A stretch of 64,000 bases of DNA, from assembly GCA_025210525.1 (NCBI GenBank), contig JAOARP010000029.1, forward strand, positions 44,739-108,738, read 5' to 3'. This stretch comes from Marinisporobacter sp. (GTDB lineage: Bacteria; Bacillota; Clostridia; Peptostreptococcales; Thermotaleaceae). A program made the position numbers and the translations under genes. Shown here piece by piece: positions 16,357 to 25,380 of this stretch (within the stretch, counting starts at the first letter, position 1; every line of letters starts with the position of its first letter). The notes under the pieces were generated by a model that saw only the letters and a list, made by a program, of their open reading frames with translations, ran no database searches and was not told the DNA's origin.

Positions 16357-16393
16357 TTGACAAATAAAGTTTACAAGCGTAAACTTTGTTTGT
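16357..16393 (+). promoter_or_regulatory. Promoter with overlapping BlaI/MecI-type palindromic operator
   Basis: TTGACA (16357-16362) and TAAACT (16380-16385) form a promoter. It is covered by a palindrome with 15-base arms, ACAAATAAAGTTTAC and GTAAACTTTGTTTGT, one mismatch and a 4-base centre. The core TTTACA/TGTAAA resembles BlaI/MecI boxes. A further TGTAAAC half-site follows near 16404. Autoregulation of the downstream pair is expected. Confidence 0.75.
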
Positions 16394-16435
16394 CGATTAC
16401 ATTTGTAAACCAATTATCCAATGGAGGTATGTTTA

Positions 16436-16825
16436 ATGAAAAATATTCCTAAAATATCTGAATCTGAATTTGAAATCATGAAGCTTTTGTGGAAAAATAG
16501 CCCCTTATCCTCTAATGAAATCATCCATTCATTATCAGATAAGATGAACTGGTCTCGTCAAACGATTAAAACTTTCATCAATAGACTTCTTAATAAAAAA
16601 GTCATTGGATTTGAAAAGTCAGGGAGAAATTATCTTTATTATCCTTTATTCTCTTATGATGATTATGTAAAGGTTGAAAATAAATCTTTTCTCCAAAGGA
16701 TCTATGATGGCGCTTTAGGAACACTTTTTTCAAAGTTTTTAGAGGAGGAAAATCTCTCTCAAAAGGAAATTGAAAAGCTTCAGAAAATACTAGAAGACAA
16801 AAAGGATATTCAAAGTAAAAAATAA
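16436..16825 (+). CDS. BlaI/MecI-family transcriptional repressor
   Basis: A 130-residue winged-helix repressor. The N-terminal ISESEFEIMKLLWKNSPLSS and the recognition region WSRQTIKTFINRLLNKKVIG are typical, followed by a C-terminal dimerisation helix. BlaI-type proteins are cut by a partner membrane protease when the inducer appears. The start at 16436 has GGAGG 10 bases upstream. The next gene, 29 bases on, encodes the expected protease partner. Neither a beta-lactamase nor a penicillin-binding protein is adjacent, so the regulon is unknown. Confidence 0.92.
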   Translation: MKNIPKISESEFEIMKLLWKNSPLSSNEIIHSLSDKMNWSRQTIKTFINRLLNKKVIGFEKSGRNYLYYPLFSYDDYVKVENKSFLQRIYDGALGTLFSKFLEEENLSQKEIEKLQKILEDKKDIQSKK

Positions 16826-16854
16826 TCCTATATGGTTTAGAAGGAGATTTATAT

Positions 16855-19059
16855 ATGAACTTACTAGAAATGGTATTTTTATGGATTTTATATGCTTCGT
16901 GGACAGCTACAATCATCATCTTTCTTGTTCTTTTGTTAAAAAAACTTATTCATAATCATCTTGATTTGAGATTTCATCATTGTTTATGGTTTTTAGTAAT
17001 CATTCGATTATTAATCCCCTTTGCACCTGAAAGCTCATTGAGTTTGTTTAATTTTTTACCTGAAACCCATAATCAGATAATAAATTATAATTCTTCTATG
17101 GCTAGTTTTTATACATTAAAATCAGATGATCTAATGAATAGCCCCATAAAAATCACTACAGCCGAAAAAAGTTCTGATTTAAATCCTATAAGAAATCAGA
17201 ACTTACATAAAAGTAATTTATCCAAACAAAGCCTCATAAAAGATAAAACTCCTATTTCTTTTAAAAGAGTCTTCCAAATATCCTCATATATTTGGTGCTT
17301 TGGATGTTTATCTATATTTTTATTATTCCTCCTAACTACCATAAGCTTTAATAGAAAAGTAAAAAAACTTGATAAAATCAATGATCCTCATGTTTTAGAA
17401 ATTCTAAAATGCTTAAAGAAAAAATTAAAAATAGATAAAAATATTTCATTGTATTATGAAAAAACTATCAAAAGTCCTTTTATATCTGGACTAACAAATC
17501 CAAGAATCTATCTCTCTAGAGAACTTATAAAGATGATTCATCCTAAAGAATTATATTATATTCTTTTACATGAATTGATTCATTATAAGAGAAAAGACTT
17601 ACTTTACAATATCTTTGAAACCATTGCTTTAAGTCTTCATTGGTTTAATCCTATTGTATGGTTTGCAATAAAAAAAATGAGATTAGATAGGGAATTATCT
17701 TGTGACCATGGCGTTCTTGAAATTCTTGAGAAACATGAAAGACCAGAGTATGGTCTAACAATCCTGAAGCTATCTAGTATTCTCTCAAATCATACTTCAA
17801 AAAAAATGATTCCTGCATACTTTTACGAAAATAAAAATCAGATTGAAAGGAGAATTATGATGATCAAAGCATTCAAAAAAAGTTCCTATAAAATATCTAT
17901 TCTTGTTGTGATAGTATTTTTATTGCTTACCCCTCTTACCCTTACTAATGCTCAAATAAATACTACCATCAACGAATCAAATTCACAAAAGAAGGACTTT
18001 AGCTTAGATACCCCTTCTCATTTTAATACCTTGGAACGTGCCCTTGATTTTGTTGATTTTGAATTTAAAGTTCCAGATGAAGATTTTAAAAATTATATAT
18101 TTGACTCAATCACTTTGCACGATCATGTATTACGGGTAAATTTTGCTGTAAAAAATGTTGTAGACACTTCAGCCTTTACACTGACCATTTCTGAAAAAAA
18201 TCTTATGGAAGATGCAAAGAAAAATCCTTATGAATCCTATACAGGAGCTCATGATGAAAAAATCACTAAAAACACTACTATAGGGCCTATGAATATCTCT
18301 AATATTCATGGAATAAGTATAACAACTAAATTTAATTATGATTGGACAGAAAAAGGTATAAAAGAATTAGAAAAAAATAATACAAAAAACACAAAGCATA
18401 TTCCTACGATTAAAAACATTAGCAAATATTTCATCTGGCAAGAAGACAATATCTGGTATAGTTTAGATTATTATTTTGCAAACACTTCTTATTATGGGGA
18501 TACTTCTGTGCATGAAGTTCCTAAAAAAGATTTAGAAAATATTTTATCCTCCCTGAAATACACGAAAGACTTGAAAAAGATGAACTATGTATCTAAAGCA
18601 TGGAAAAACTATCTATATATCTATGGAGAAAAAGATTTAAAAAGTGCAGAAAAAATCATTGGTTTTACACCTAAATTTCCATTAAATTTACCTGAAGGGT
18701 TTATCCCAATTTCTTCAAGTACTCACTGCCCCATGTATTCAGATACAGAACCATGGACACAACTAGAAACCTTATTTCAAAAGAAAAATGATCCGAGTTC
18801 AAGAATAACATTTATTCAAACCCAATCAAATTATCGCTATGATTTTTTGAAAAAAAATGGATACGATAGGGAAACAAATACACAAACTCCTGCCATAACC
18901 CTAAATGATAATAAGATTTTTACATTTGAAGGAAAAGATATTCAATACTACATATGGAAAAAGGACAATATTATCTATACAGCAGAATTTACAGGAAAAT
19001 TTAAAAATAAAGAAAATATTATAAGCTTCTTTATTCAGGCACTCCCTTATTCTAACTAA
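16855..19059 (+). CDS. BlaR1/MecR1-like M56 family sensor metalloprotease with non-penicillin-binding C-terminus
   Basis: A 734-residue membrane protein. About four membrane segments flank a zinc protease loop with HELIHYKRKD (His-Glu-x-x-His near residue 240) and ELSCDH downstream. A last hydrophobic segment lies near 345-365. Beyond it is a large extracellular domain of about 370 residues in place of the beta-lactam-binding domain; its end (about 580-734, with a GKDIQYYIWKKDN stretch) resembles DUF4367-type domains. It presumably cleaves the BlaI-like repressor encoded just upstream when an envelope signal is sensed. Beta-lactam sensing is not supported by the C-terminus. Confidence 0.87.
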   Translation: MNLLEMVFLWILYASWTATIIIFLVLLLKKLIHNHLDLRFHHCLWFLVIIRLLIPFAPESSLSLFNFLPETHNQIINYNSSMASFYTLKSDDLMNSPIKITTAEKSSDLNPIRNQNLHKSNLSKQSLIKDKTPISFKRVFQISSYIWCFGCLSIFLLFLLTTISFNRKVKKLDKINDPHVLEILKCLKKKLKIDKNISLYYEKTIKSPFISGLTNPRIYLSRELIKMIHPKELYYILLHELIHYKRKDLLYNIFETIALSLHWFNPIVWFAIKKMRLDRELSCDHGVLEILEKHERPEYGLTILKLSSILSNHTSKKMIPAYFYENKNQIERRIMMIKAFKKSSYKISILVVIVFLLLTPLTLTNAQINTTINESNSQKKDFSLDTPSHFNTLERALDFVDFEFKVPDEDFKNYIFDSITLHDHVLRVNFAVKNVVDTSAFTLTISEKNLMEDAKKNPYESYTGAHDEKITKNTTIGPMNISNIHGISITTKFNYDWTEKGIKELEKNNTKNTKHIPTIKNISKYFIWQEDNIWYSLDYYFANTSYYGDTSVHEVPKKDLENILSSLKYTKDLKKMNYVSKAWKNYLYIYGEKDLKSAEKIIGFTPKFPLNLPEGFIPISSSTHCPMYSDTEPWTQLETLFQKKNDPSSRITFIQTQSNYRYDFLKKNGYDRETNTQTPAITLNDNKIFTFEGKDIQYYIWKKDNIIYTAEFTGKFKNKENIISFFIQALPYSN

Positions 19060-19075
19060 TCCTCTTCAAATAAAT

Positions 19076-19131
19076 AAAAACTCTAAAGCCTATGCATCCA
19101 ATGAAAAAGCATGCGCCTTTAGAGTTTTTTA
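19076..19131. terminator. Bidirectional terminator between the M56 protease gene and lrgB
   Basis: AAAAACTCTAAAG at 19076 pairs with CTTTAGAGTTTTT near 19130, with a further GCATGC-type inner pairing. A/U runs lie on both sides. Confidence 0.8.
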
Positions 19132-19162
19132 TTGTTATAACAATTGCTTCTTTTTTTATAAA

Positions 19163-19873
19163 TTAAATCATTTGAAGTTTCTCCATTAAAAATATTATAT
19201 AAGGTGATATCAAAGCAGTAATAAGACCTGCAATTCCAATGGATAAACTACTCATAGCTCCTTGTACTTCCCCTTCTTGAAAAGCTCTTGTGGTTCCTAA
19301 TGCATGGGTTGTTGTTCCAATAGCAATCCCCACAGCAATTTCATTTTTTATTCTAAAAAATTTTAAAATCTCTGGGGCAAAACAAGCACCAAATATTCCT
19401 GTAACAGATACTAAACCTGCAGTAAGAGAGGGAATCCCCCCTAATACACGAGATACTTCCATAGCAATAGGTGTAGTAACAGCCTTTGGTGTCATTGAAA
19501 ATAAAATTTTATCACTAGCTCCTAAAAGTGTCCCCATGATTAAAACAGATATAATGGATGTGATCGACCCTATTAATACCCCTGATAATACTGCTTTTAA
19601 ATTTTTCTTTAATACCTCCATATTCTTATAAAGAGGTACTGCTAATACAACTGTTGCAGGCCCTAATAAAAAATTCAAAATCTTATTTTGCTCATGATAA
19701 ATTTTATAATCAATATCCGTTATTTTCAAAAAAGAAATAACAATAATAACTCCAATCAATAAAGGATTTACTGCTGGATGATTTAATTTCTTATTGATTT
19801 TAATGCCTATTAGAAAAGCCACTAAGCTTAAGCACAATCCGAAAAAAGGATTTTCTATAATTAACTTATCCAT
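19163..19873 (-). CDS. lrgB: LrgB/CidB family membrane protein
   Basis: A 236-residue protein with about seven membrane segments. It carries family features such as NPLLIGV near residue 37, FLLGPATVVLAVPLYKN near 68 and SMTPKAVTTPIAMEVSR near 130. LrgB acts with LrgA in control of cell lysis and, in several Firmicutes, in pyruvate uptake. It overlaps lrgA by 8 bases. No LytTR two-component genes lie beside it. Confidence 0.92.
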   Translation of the reverse strand: MDKLIIENPFFGLCLSLVAFLIGIKINKKLNHPAVNPLLIGVIIVISFLKITDIDYKIYHEQNKILNFLLGPATVVLAVPLYKNMEVLKKNLKAVLSGVLIGSITSIISVLIMGTLLGASDKILFSMTPKAVTTPIAMEVSRVLGGIPSLTAGLVSVTGIFGACFAPEILKFFRIKNEIAVGIAIGTTTHALGTTRAFQEGEVQGAMSSLSIGIAGLITALISPYIIFLMEKLQMI

Positions 19874-20228
19874 CTGTATCTACAACCTTTCTATTTGCAA
19901 TAAATTCTACTATTTTACCTGTTATTCCTAATCCTATAAAAATACTTAAAATCGTTGGAACAATAATTGCGATAAATTTTAATTTAATCATATCAAAATA
20001 TAACATAATTCCTACAGACGGACAGATAAAAAATATAGCTAAATGATTTAGAAAAAGATTAGCGATTTCCTCTACATCTTTTAGTTTTATAATCCCTGTC
20101 ATTAAACTAATACATAATAACGCCATTCCCATAACGTTTCCAGGTATAGGCATGTGGAAAAAATCAGATAAGATTGTTCCAAAAAACAGCATAAACATGA
20201 CAATAGCAAATTGTTTGATTAAATGCAT
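19866..20228 (-). CDS. lrgA: LrgA/CidA family holin-like protein
   Basis: A 120-residue membrane protein with four predicted hydrophobic segments and the conserved PIPGNVMGMALL near residue 28. It is the small partner of LrgB, and the genes overlap. GAGGAG precedes the ATG. Likely roles are control of murein hydrolase release or pyruvate transport. Confidence 0.9.
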   Translation of the reverse strand: MHLIKQFAIVMFMLFFGTILSDFFHMPIPGNVMGMALLCISLMTGIIKLKDVEEIANLFLNHLAIFFICPSVGIMLYFDMIKLKFIAIIVPTILSIFIGLGITGKIVEFIANRKVVDTDG

Positions 20229-20344
20229 GTATGAACTCCTCTCTATTATTAAATTTTTTATCTATTATACCACTTTTTTTATTCTTGTCACTTTATCGCA
20301 TATTTTCTTGCCCTAAAAATACAAAACTTAATTCCAACAAAAGT

Positions 20345-20373
20345 TGACAAAATTCAAAAAAGTGATTACAATG
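20345..20373 (+). promoter_or_regulatory. Sigma-A promoter of the acid-sugar operon
   Basis: TTGACA (20345-20350), a 17-base spacer and TACAAT (20368-20373) lie 80 bases before the DeoR-type regulator gene. Confidence 0.75.
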
Positions 20374-20452
20374 TAATAAACGAACACAAAATAACATATA
20401 CAAACTAAATTTAACACAAATAATAACATCAAAGAACAGAGTGGTGAAAAAT

Positions 20453-21214
20453 ATGTTACAAGCAGAAAGAAGAAACTATATTATTCAATATTTAAAAGAA
20501 CATGGAAAAGTTGTCATAGAGGATTTAGCAAAAACTTTAGATATTTCTCCTATGACCATTCGAAGAGATTTGAAGTATTTGGAAGAAAATAATTTTATTA
20601 CAAGAACCCATGGAGGGGCTGTTTTACATGATATGCTCATAGAAGAAGTCCCTTATCAGCAAAAAACCTCTGAACACATGGAAGAAAAGCAAAGAATTGC
20701 TGAATATGCTAGTTCATTAGTTAAAGAAGGATATAGCATCATATTAGATGCTGGAACAACGAATATGGAAATTGCAAAAAGAATCAAGGATATCAAGAAT
20801 CTAAAGGTAATCACAACAGATTTGATGATTGCACTGTTTCTTTCAAAATTTCAAGGTATTCAAGTATTTTGTACTGGAGGCTCTATCCAAAGTGCTACTG
20901 GAGCATGTTTAGGTTCAGATGCAAAGGAATTTATTGAAAAAATATGTGCAAATATTGCTTTTATTGGAACCAGCTCAGTAGATATAAATAAAGGTTTGAC
21001 TACACCGGGGCTTGAAAAAGCAAAAATAAAAAAACAAATAATTGATTCTGCTGACAAATCCATATTGGTAGCAGATCATTGGAAGTTTGGCAAAAAAAGT
21101 TTCGCAAAAATTTGTTCTTTAGACCAATTAGATGAAATTATCACAGATAAAGGAATCCATCCTCACACCTTAAAGCAAATCAATGATTTAGGCGTTTCAG
21201 TGAAGTTAGTTTAG
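20453..21214 (+). CDS. DeoR-family transcriptional regulator of the four-carbon acid sugar operon
   Basis: A 253-residue repressor. The N-terminal helix-turn-helix (VVIEDLAKTLDISPMTIRRD, about residues 18-39) is followed by THGGAVL and a DeoR sugar-phosphate-sensing domain with ILDAGTTNMEIA and the KGLTTPGLEKAKIKK stretch. I use the ATG at 20453; an upstream GTG gives four more residues, but GGTG is then better seen as the ribosome site. It is the first gene of the kinase-pdxA2-TRAP operon and probably represses it until a phosphorylated acid sugar accumulates. Confidence 0.92.
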   Translation: MLQAERRNYIIQYLKEHGKVVIEDLAKTLDISPMTIRRDLKYLEENNFITRTHGGAVLHDMLIEEVPYQQKTSEHMEEKQRIAEYASSLVKEGYSIILDAGTTNMEIAKRIKDIKNLKVITTDLMIALFLSKFQGIQVFCTGGSIQSATGACLGSDAKEFIEKICANIAFIGTSSVDINKGLTTPGLEKAKIKKQIIDSADKSILVADHWKFGKKSFAKICSLDQLDEIITDKGIHPHTLKQINDLGVSVKLV

Positions 21215-21239
21215 AAAATGTATTTTGGAGGGGATAAGT

Positions 21240-22559
21240 ATGCCAGAAGTTGTAATCATTGCAGATGATCTAACAGGTGCTAATGCTACAAGTGTTTTAT
21301 TATCAAGAAGTGGATATCGAGCAGCCACATTTTTAAAGCTAGACGCTTATGATGAAAAAACACATAGTGATTTTAAAGTAATTTCTATTAGTACAGATAG
21401 TAGAGGAATCTCAAAAAATATGTCCTATGAACGGGTATCTGAAGTAACTAATTTTTTTAAGGATAAAAAAGTAAAACTATTTTCTAAACGTATTGACAGT
21501 ACTCTTCGTGGAAATATCGGAGCAGAAATTGATGCAGTACTAGATCATTTAGAAGACGATACCATTGCTATTGTAGTAGCTGCTTTTCCATCATCAGGGA
21601 GGATTACTATAGGCGGATATTTGATGGTAGACTCTGTACCCCTAGAAAATACCGATGTTGCAAAAGATCCAAAGACACCTGTTGATACTTCTTATGTACC
21701 TAAATTGATTGAAAATCAAAGCACCTACCCTGTGAATTATATTACATTAAATCAAGTCTTAAAAGGAGAAACCTTTTTAAAAGAAAAGCTCCTTTCTTAT
21801 AAAGAAAAAGGCAATAAAATTATTGTAATAGATGCTACGACTAATGAAGATATAACAATCATTGCAAAAGCGATAAACAGTGCATCATTAAAAGTTGTTG
21901 CAGTAGACCCAGGACCTTTTACAGCTGCACTCACTAAAGAATTTGTAGATAAGCCTAAAATTGTACCTGGACAAAAAGTAATGCTTACTATAGGAAGCGT
22001 AAGCAATTTAACAAGAAAACAATTAGAAGCACTAAAAATTAAGCATGATTGCTTATTCGAATCAGTAAATTCTGCAACACTTATCTATGATAATACTCGA
22101 GAAACTGAAATCGATAAAATAGTAAAAAGATTGATAGATCAAATGGAAAATTACAATATTTTAGGGGTTGTAACTACTACAGATGAAACTCAAGTACTAG
22201 ATTTACATGAAATTGCACAAAATTTAGGTATTACTGAAGATGATGTAACATTAAAAATTTCAAGTGGTTTAGCAATAATAACAAAAAGATTTATGGAAAA
22301 AACAGATACTCTTATAGGTGGTTTGTTTACCAGTGGTGGAGATGTAACAGTAGCCGTATGTAAAGAACTTCAATCAGCAGGAATAGAGGTTAAAGATGAA
22401 GTATTACCTTTAGCCGCTTATGGAAGAATCATTAAAGGACAGTATGATCATATGCCTATTATTACAAAAGGTGGATTAGTTGGAGAAACCAATGCCATTG
22501 TCAAGTGTATAGAATATTTATTAACAAAGGTGTCTACCGGATACCACAAAAATATATAA
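21240..22559 (+). CDS. dtnK: Four-carbon acid sugar kinase (DtnK/OtnK, DUF1537 family)
   Basis: A 439-residue kinase. The N-terminal EVVIIADDLTGANATSVLL domain binds the acid sugar, and the C-terminal nucleotide-binding domain contains LIGGLFTSGGDVTVAVCKEL. DtnK phosphorylates D-threonate at O4 and OtnK phosphorylates 3-oxo-tetronates. The neighbour PdxA2, and the lack of an OtnC aldolase or LtnD dehydrogenase, favour the D-threonate (or D-erythronate) branch. Start at 21240 has GGAGGGG upstream; the frame extends five codons earlier from a TTG. It lies between the DeoR regulator and pdxA2. Confidence 0.9.
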   Translation: MPEVVIIADDLTGANATSVLLSRSGYRAATFLKLDAYDEKTHSDFKVISISTDSRGISKNMSYERVSEVTNFFKDKKVKLFSKRIDSTLRGNIGAEIDAVLDHLEDDTIAIVVAAFPSSGRITIGGYLMVDSVPLENTDVAKDPKTPVDTSYVPKLIENQSTYPVNYITLNQVLKGETFLKEKLLSYKEKGNKIIVIDATTNEDITIIAKAINSASLKVVAVDPGPFTAALTKEFVDKPKIVPGQKVMLTIGSVSNLTRKQLEALKIKHDCLFESVNSATLIYDNTRETEIDKIVKRLIDQMENYNILGVVTTTDETQVLDLHEIAQNLGITEDDVTLKISSGLAIITKRFMEKTDTLIGGLFTSGGDVTVAVCKELQSAGIEVKDEVLPLAAYGRIIKGQYDHMPIITKGGLVGETNAIVKCIEYLLTKVSTGYHKNI

Positions 22560-22579
22560 TTTGATAAAAGAAAGGACAG

Positions 22580-23593
22580 ATGAAAATGGACCGAAGTTAC
22601 ATAGGAATTCCCATGGGAGACCCTGCTGGAATTGGACCTGAGATTGTAGTAAAAGCACTATCAAAGGATGAAGTACACAAAACAGCAAAGCCTGTTGTTA
22701 TTGGGGATAAAAAAACATTAGAACAAGCTATGAAGTTTTGTGGTATAGATTTAGAAATTAATGTGATCGAAAAAGTTGAAGATGGTGATTATCAAAAAGG
22801 AATACTCAATCTAATCGATTTAAGCAATATAGATATTGAAAAGCTCGAAATGGGAAAAGTACAAGGAATGGCTGGAAAAGCCGCTTTTGAATATATAGAA
22901 AAATCTGTTGAATTGGCTCTAGATAAAAAGGTAGCTGCCATTGCCACTACACCCATTAATAAAGAAGCTTTTAAAGCTGGTGGTGTAAATTATATAGGAC
23001 ATACGGAAATTTTAGAGGATTTAACCAATACCAAAGACCCCTTGACCATGTTTCAAGTATATGATTTAAGAGTTTTCTTTTTATCCCGTCATCTTTCATT
23101 AAGACAAGCTTGTGAAATGACCACAAAGGAAAGAGTATTTGATTATATCTTAAGATGTACAGATGCATTAGACAGATTAGGAATAAAAAATGGAAAATTA
23201 GCTGTTGCAGGATTAAATCCACATAGTGGGGAACACGGATTATTTGGAGATGAAGAAGTAAAAGAGATTGAACCAGCCATAAAAAAAGCTCAAGAAGCTG
23301 GCATCAATGTAGTAGGACCTATACCTGCTGATTCAGTATTTTATTTCGCACTAAAAGGAAGTTACGATGCCGTATTATCTCTTTATCATGATCAAGGACA
23401 TATTGCTACAAAAATGGTGGACTTTGAGAGAACTATCTCCATTACAAATAATATGCCATTTTTAAGAACCTCTGTTGATCATGGCACCGCCTTTGATATT
23501 GCAGGAACAGGTAAGGCAAGTGAAGTAAGCATGGTAGAAGCTATTCGCCTAGCTGCTTTATATGCACCAAATTTTACAAATACAGCGTTATAG
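22580..23593 (+). CDS. pdxA2: PdxA2-type 4-phospho-D-threonate/erythronate dehydrogenase
   Basis: A 337-residue NAD-dependent oxidative decarboxylase of the PdxA family. The opening [15 protein letters not shown], and metal-ligand His residues in [24 protein letters not shown] and [14 protein letters not shown], are all present. Beside a DtnK kinase and a TRAP transporter it should act in acid-sugar breakdown, giving DHAP and CO2, rather than in pyridoxine synthesis. A second Met two codons in is equally possible as start. DHAP then enters glycolysis. Confidence 0.91.
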   Translation: MKMDRSYIGIPMGDPAGIGPEIVVKALSKDEVHKTAKPVVIGDKKTLEQAMKFCGIDLEINVIEKVEDGDYQKGILNLIDLSNIDIEKLEMGKVQGMAGKAAFEYIEKSVELALDKKVAAIATTPINKEAFKAGGVNYIGHTEILEDLTNTKDPLTMFQVYDLRVFFLSRHLSLRQACEMTTKERVFDYILRCTDALDRLGIKNGKLAVAGLNPHSGEHGLFGDEEVKEIEPAIKKAQEAGINVVGPIPADSVFYFALKGSYDAVLSLYHDQGHIATKMVDFERTISITNNMPFLRTSVDHGTAFDIAGTGKASEVSMVEAIRLAALYAPNFTNTAL

Positions 23594-23826
23594 TAGATTG
23601 ATTTAACCATTAGAAAATAATCTTATTTAAGTCATTGCAACCTAATTGTATTCATATATAGCAATATTTATTTCAATTATTTTAAATAATTTCAGTATTT
23701 AAAATTTATAACTATACATAAATACAATCATTCCCTTTTACAGTTTAGGTTCAGTTAATAGCTTATATATGATTTGATCTTCTAATGTTAAATAAAAAAA
23801 GACAAATTTATTTGGGAGGTATATTT
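23594..23826 (+). other. Gap between pdxA2 and dctP
   Basis: AT-rich with no terminator and no convincing promoter. The TRAP genes may be read through from the kinase operon or from a promoter I cannot assign. Confidence 0.4.
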
Positions 23827-24831
23827 ATGAAAAGAATACTAAGCTTATTACTGATTGTTTCAATGATTTTTGTATTTGTTGGCTGTGGCGATAAAGGTGC
23901 TGATTCTACAGCAGAAAAAGACGAACAAAAAGTGACTACAATACGTATTGCGTATACTTTATCTCCAGAATCTCATTATCACAAAGGTTTAGAAAAGTTT
24001 AAAGAGCTTGTTGCAGAAAAATCTAATGGACAAATTGATGTACAATTATTCCATAGTGCACAATTAGGAAGTGAAAGAGATGCCGTTGAAGGTGTTTCAA
24101 TGGGAACTTTAGAAGCCACATTATCCTCTACAGGACCCCTTGCAAACTTTTCAAAAAAGTTTATGCTATTTGACTTACCATTTATTATCCAAGATAGAGC
24201 TACTGCATTTGAAGCTTTAGATGGTAAACTTGGAGTGGACATGTTAGGTTCATTAGAAGAAAAAGGAATTAAGGGCTTTGGTTTTTGGGAAAACGGTTTT
24301 AGAATGTTAACAAATAGTAAACAACCTGTAAATTCACCAGAAGATGTAAAAGGTTTGAAAATAAGATTAATGGAAAATCCAGTGCATATGGAAACTTTTA
24401 AGGTTTTAGGAGCACAACCAGTACCAATGCCTTTTGGCGATTTGTTTACAGCCTTACAGCAAAAAACTGTTGATGGACAAGAAAATCCATTAGTAATTAT
24501 TGATACAAGTAAATTTTATGAAGTGCAAAACAATCTAGCAATAACAGGACATTTTTATTCTCCTGCAGTATTTATGATGAACAAAGAATTTTTTAATGGA
24601 TTATCCCCTGAGCTACAAAATGCAATTATAGAATCAGAAAATGAAGCACGTGCATGGCAAAGAGAATATTGCGTCAATCTAGAAAATGAATTAGTTGAAA
24701 CATTAAAATCAAAAGGAATGGAAATCACATATCCAGACAAAAAAGCTTTCCAAGAAGCAACAAAGCCTGTTTATGATAAATTTAAGGATGAAATTGGTGA
24801 AGACTTAATTAATGAATTACTTAAGAAATAG
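23827..24831 (+). CDS. dctP: TRAP transporter solute-binding lipoprotein DctP
   Basis: A 334-residue extracytoplasmic binding protein. The N-terminal signal ends in a lipobox (FVFVGC, Cys near 19). The DctP fold follows with GRDAV-like LGSERDAVEGVSMGTLE and RLMENPVHMETFKVLGAQPVPM, where the Arg of LKIRLMENP normally pairs with a carboxylate ligand. It is therefore suited to an acid sugar such as threonate. Start 23827 is chosen because GGGAGG lies 8 bases upstream. It is followed by dctQ and dctM. Confidence 0.93.
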   Translation: MKRILSLLLIVSMIFVFVGCGDKGADSTAEKDEQKVTTIRIAYTLSPESHYHKGLEKFKELVAEKSNGQIDVQLFHSAQLGSERDAVEGVSMGTLEATLSSTGPLANFSKKFMLFDLPFIIQDRATAFEALDGKLGVDMLGSLEEKGIKGFGFWENGFRMLTNSKQPVNSPEDVKGLKIRLMENPVHMETFKVLGAQPVPMPFGDLFTALQQKTVDGQENPLVIIDTSKFYEVQNNLAITGHFYSPAVFMMNKEFFNGLSPELQNAIIESENEARAWQREYCVNLENELVETLKSKGMEITYPDKKAFQEATKPVYDKFKDEIGEDLINELLKK

Positions 24832-24840
24832 TTTTTTAAG

Positions 24841-24870
24841 TGGCGACTCTTTAATTATTGAGAGTCGCCA
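24841..24870 (+). other. Intercistronic hairpin between dctP and dctQ
   Basis: TGGCGACTCT pairs perfectly with AGAGTCGCCA around 10 bases, with no U run. It is probably a message-stabilising or partial-termination element that keeps the binding protein in excess over the membrane subunits. Confidence 0.7.
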
Positions 24871-24892
24871 AATACCTTAGGAGGTAGATATT

Positions 24893-25363
24893 TTGAGAAA
24901 AATATTAAATAACTTAGAAGAATATATACTCATTATGCTTTTCCCAATAATGACGATTATTGTTTTTATCTCAACTATGTTTAGATATTTTAAACTAGGA
25001 TCTATTCCATGGTCAGAAGAGCTTGCAAGATATTTGATGGTATGGATTGCTTATATTGGAGCAAGTTTAGGAATTAAAAGAAACGCACATTTAGGTGTTG
25101 AAATCGTAGTAAATATGTTGCCAGAAAAACTTAAAATTGTTTCTCAATATATCAGAGTAGCAATTATCTTGACTTTTAACTTCTTAATTATTATATTTTC
25201 GTATAAAATTATGAACCATCAAATAAATATGGGGCAACTCTCCCCTGCATTGGCTATGCCTATATGGGTTGCATATCTAGCAATACCAGTTGGTTCGTTG
25301 CTAATGATTATTCGTTCCATACAGATAATCATTTGTAAAAATAACCAAGCCGTAAAACAATAA
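24893..25363 (+). CDS. dctQ: TRAP transporter small membrane subunit DctQ
   Basis: A 156-residue protein with four hydrophobic segments and the DctQ pattern SEELARYLMVWIAYIGASLGIKR near residue 43. It begins with TTG behind AGGAGG. Together with DctM it forms the Na+-driven permease. Confidence 0.92.
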   Translation: MRKILNNLEEYILIMLFPIMTIIVFISTMFRYFKLGSIPWSEELARYLMVWIAYIGASLGIKRNAHLGVEIVVNMLPEKLKIVSQYIRVAIILTFNFLIIIFSYKIMNHQINMGQLSPALAMPIWVAYLAIPVGSLLMIIRSIQIIICKNNQAVKQ

Positions 25364-25380
25364 GAAGGGATGGTAATTTA

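Noticed and set aside
16436..19059. Beta-lactam resistance locus
   Set aside because: The sensor has no penicillin-binding domain and no beta-lactamase or PBP2a-like gene is adjacent.
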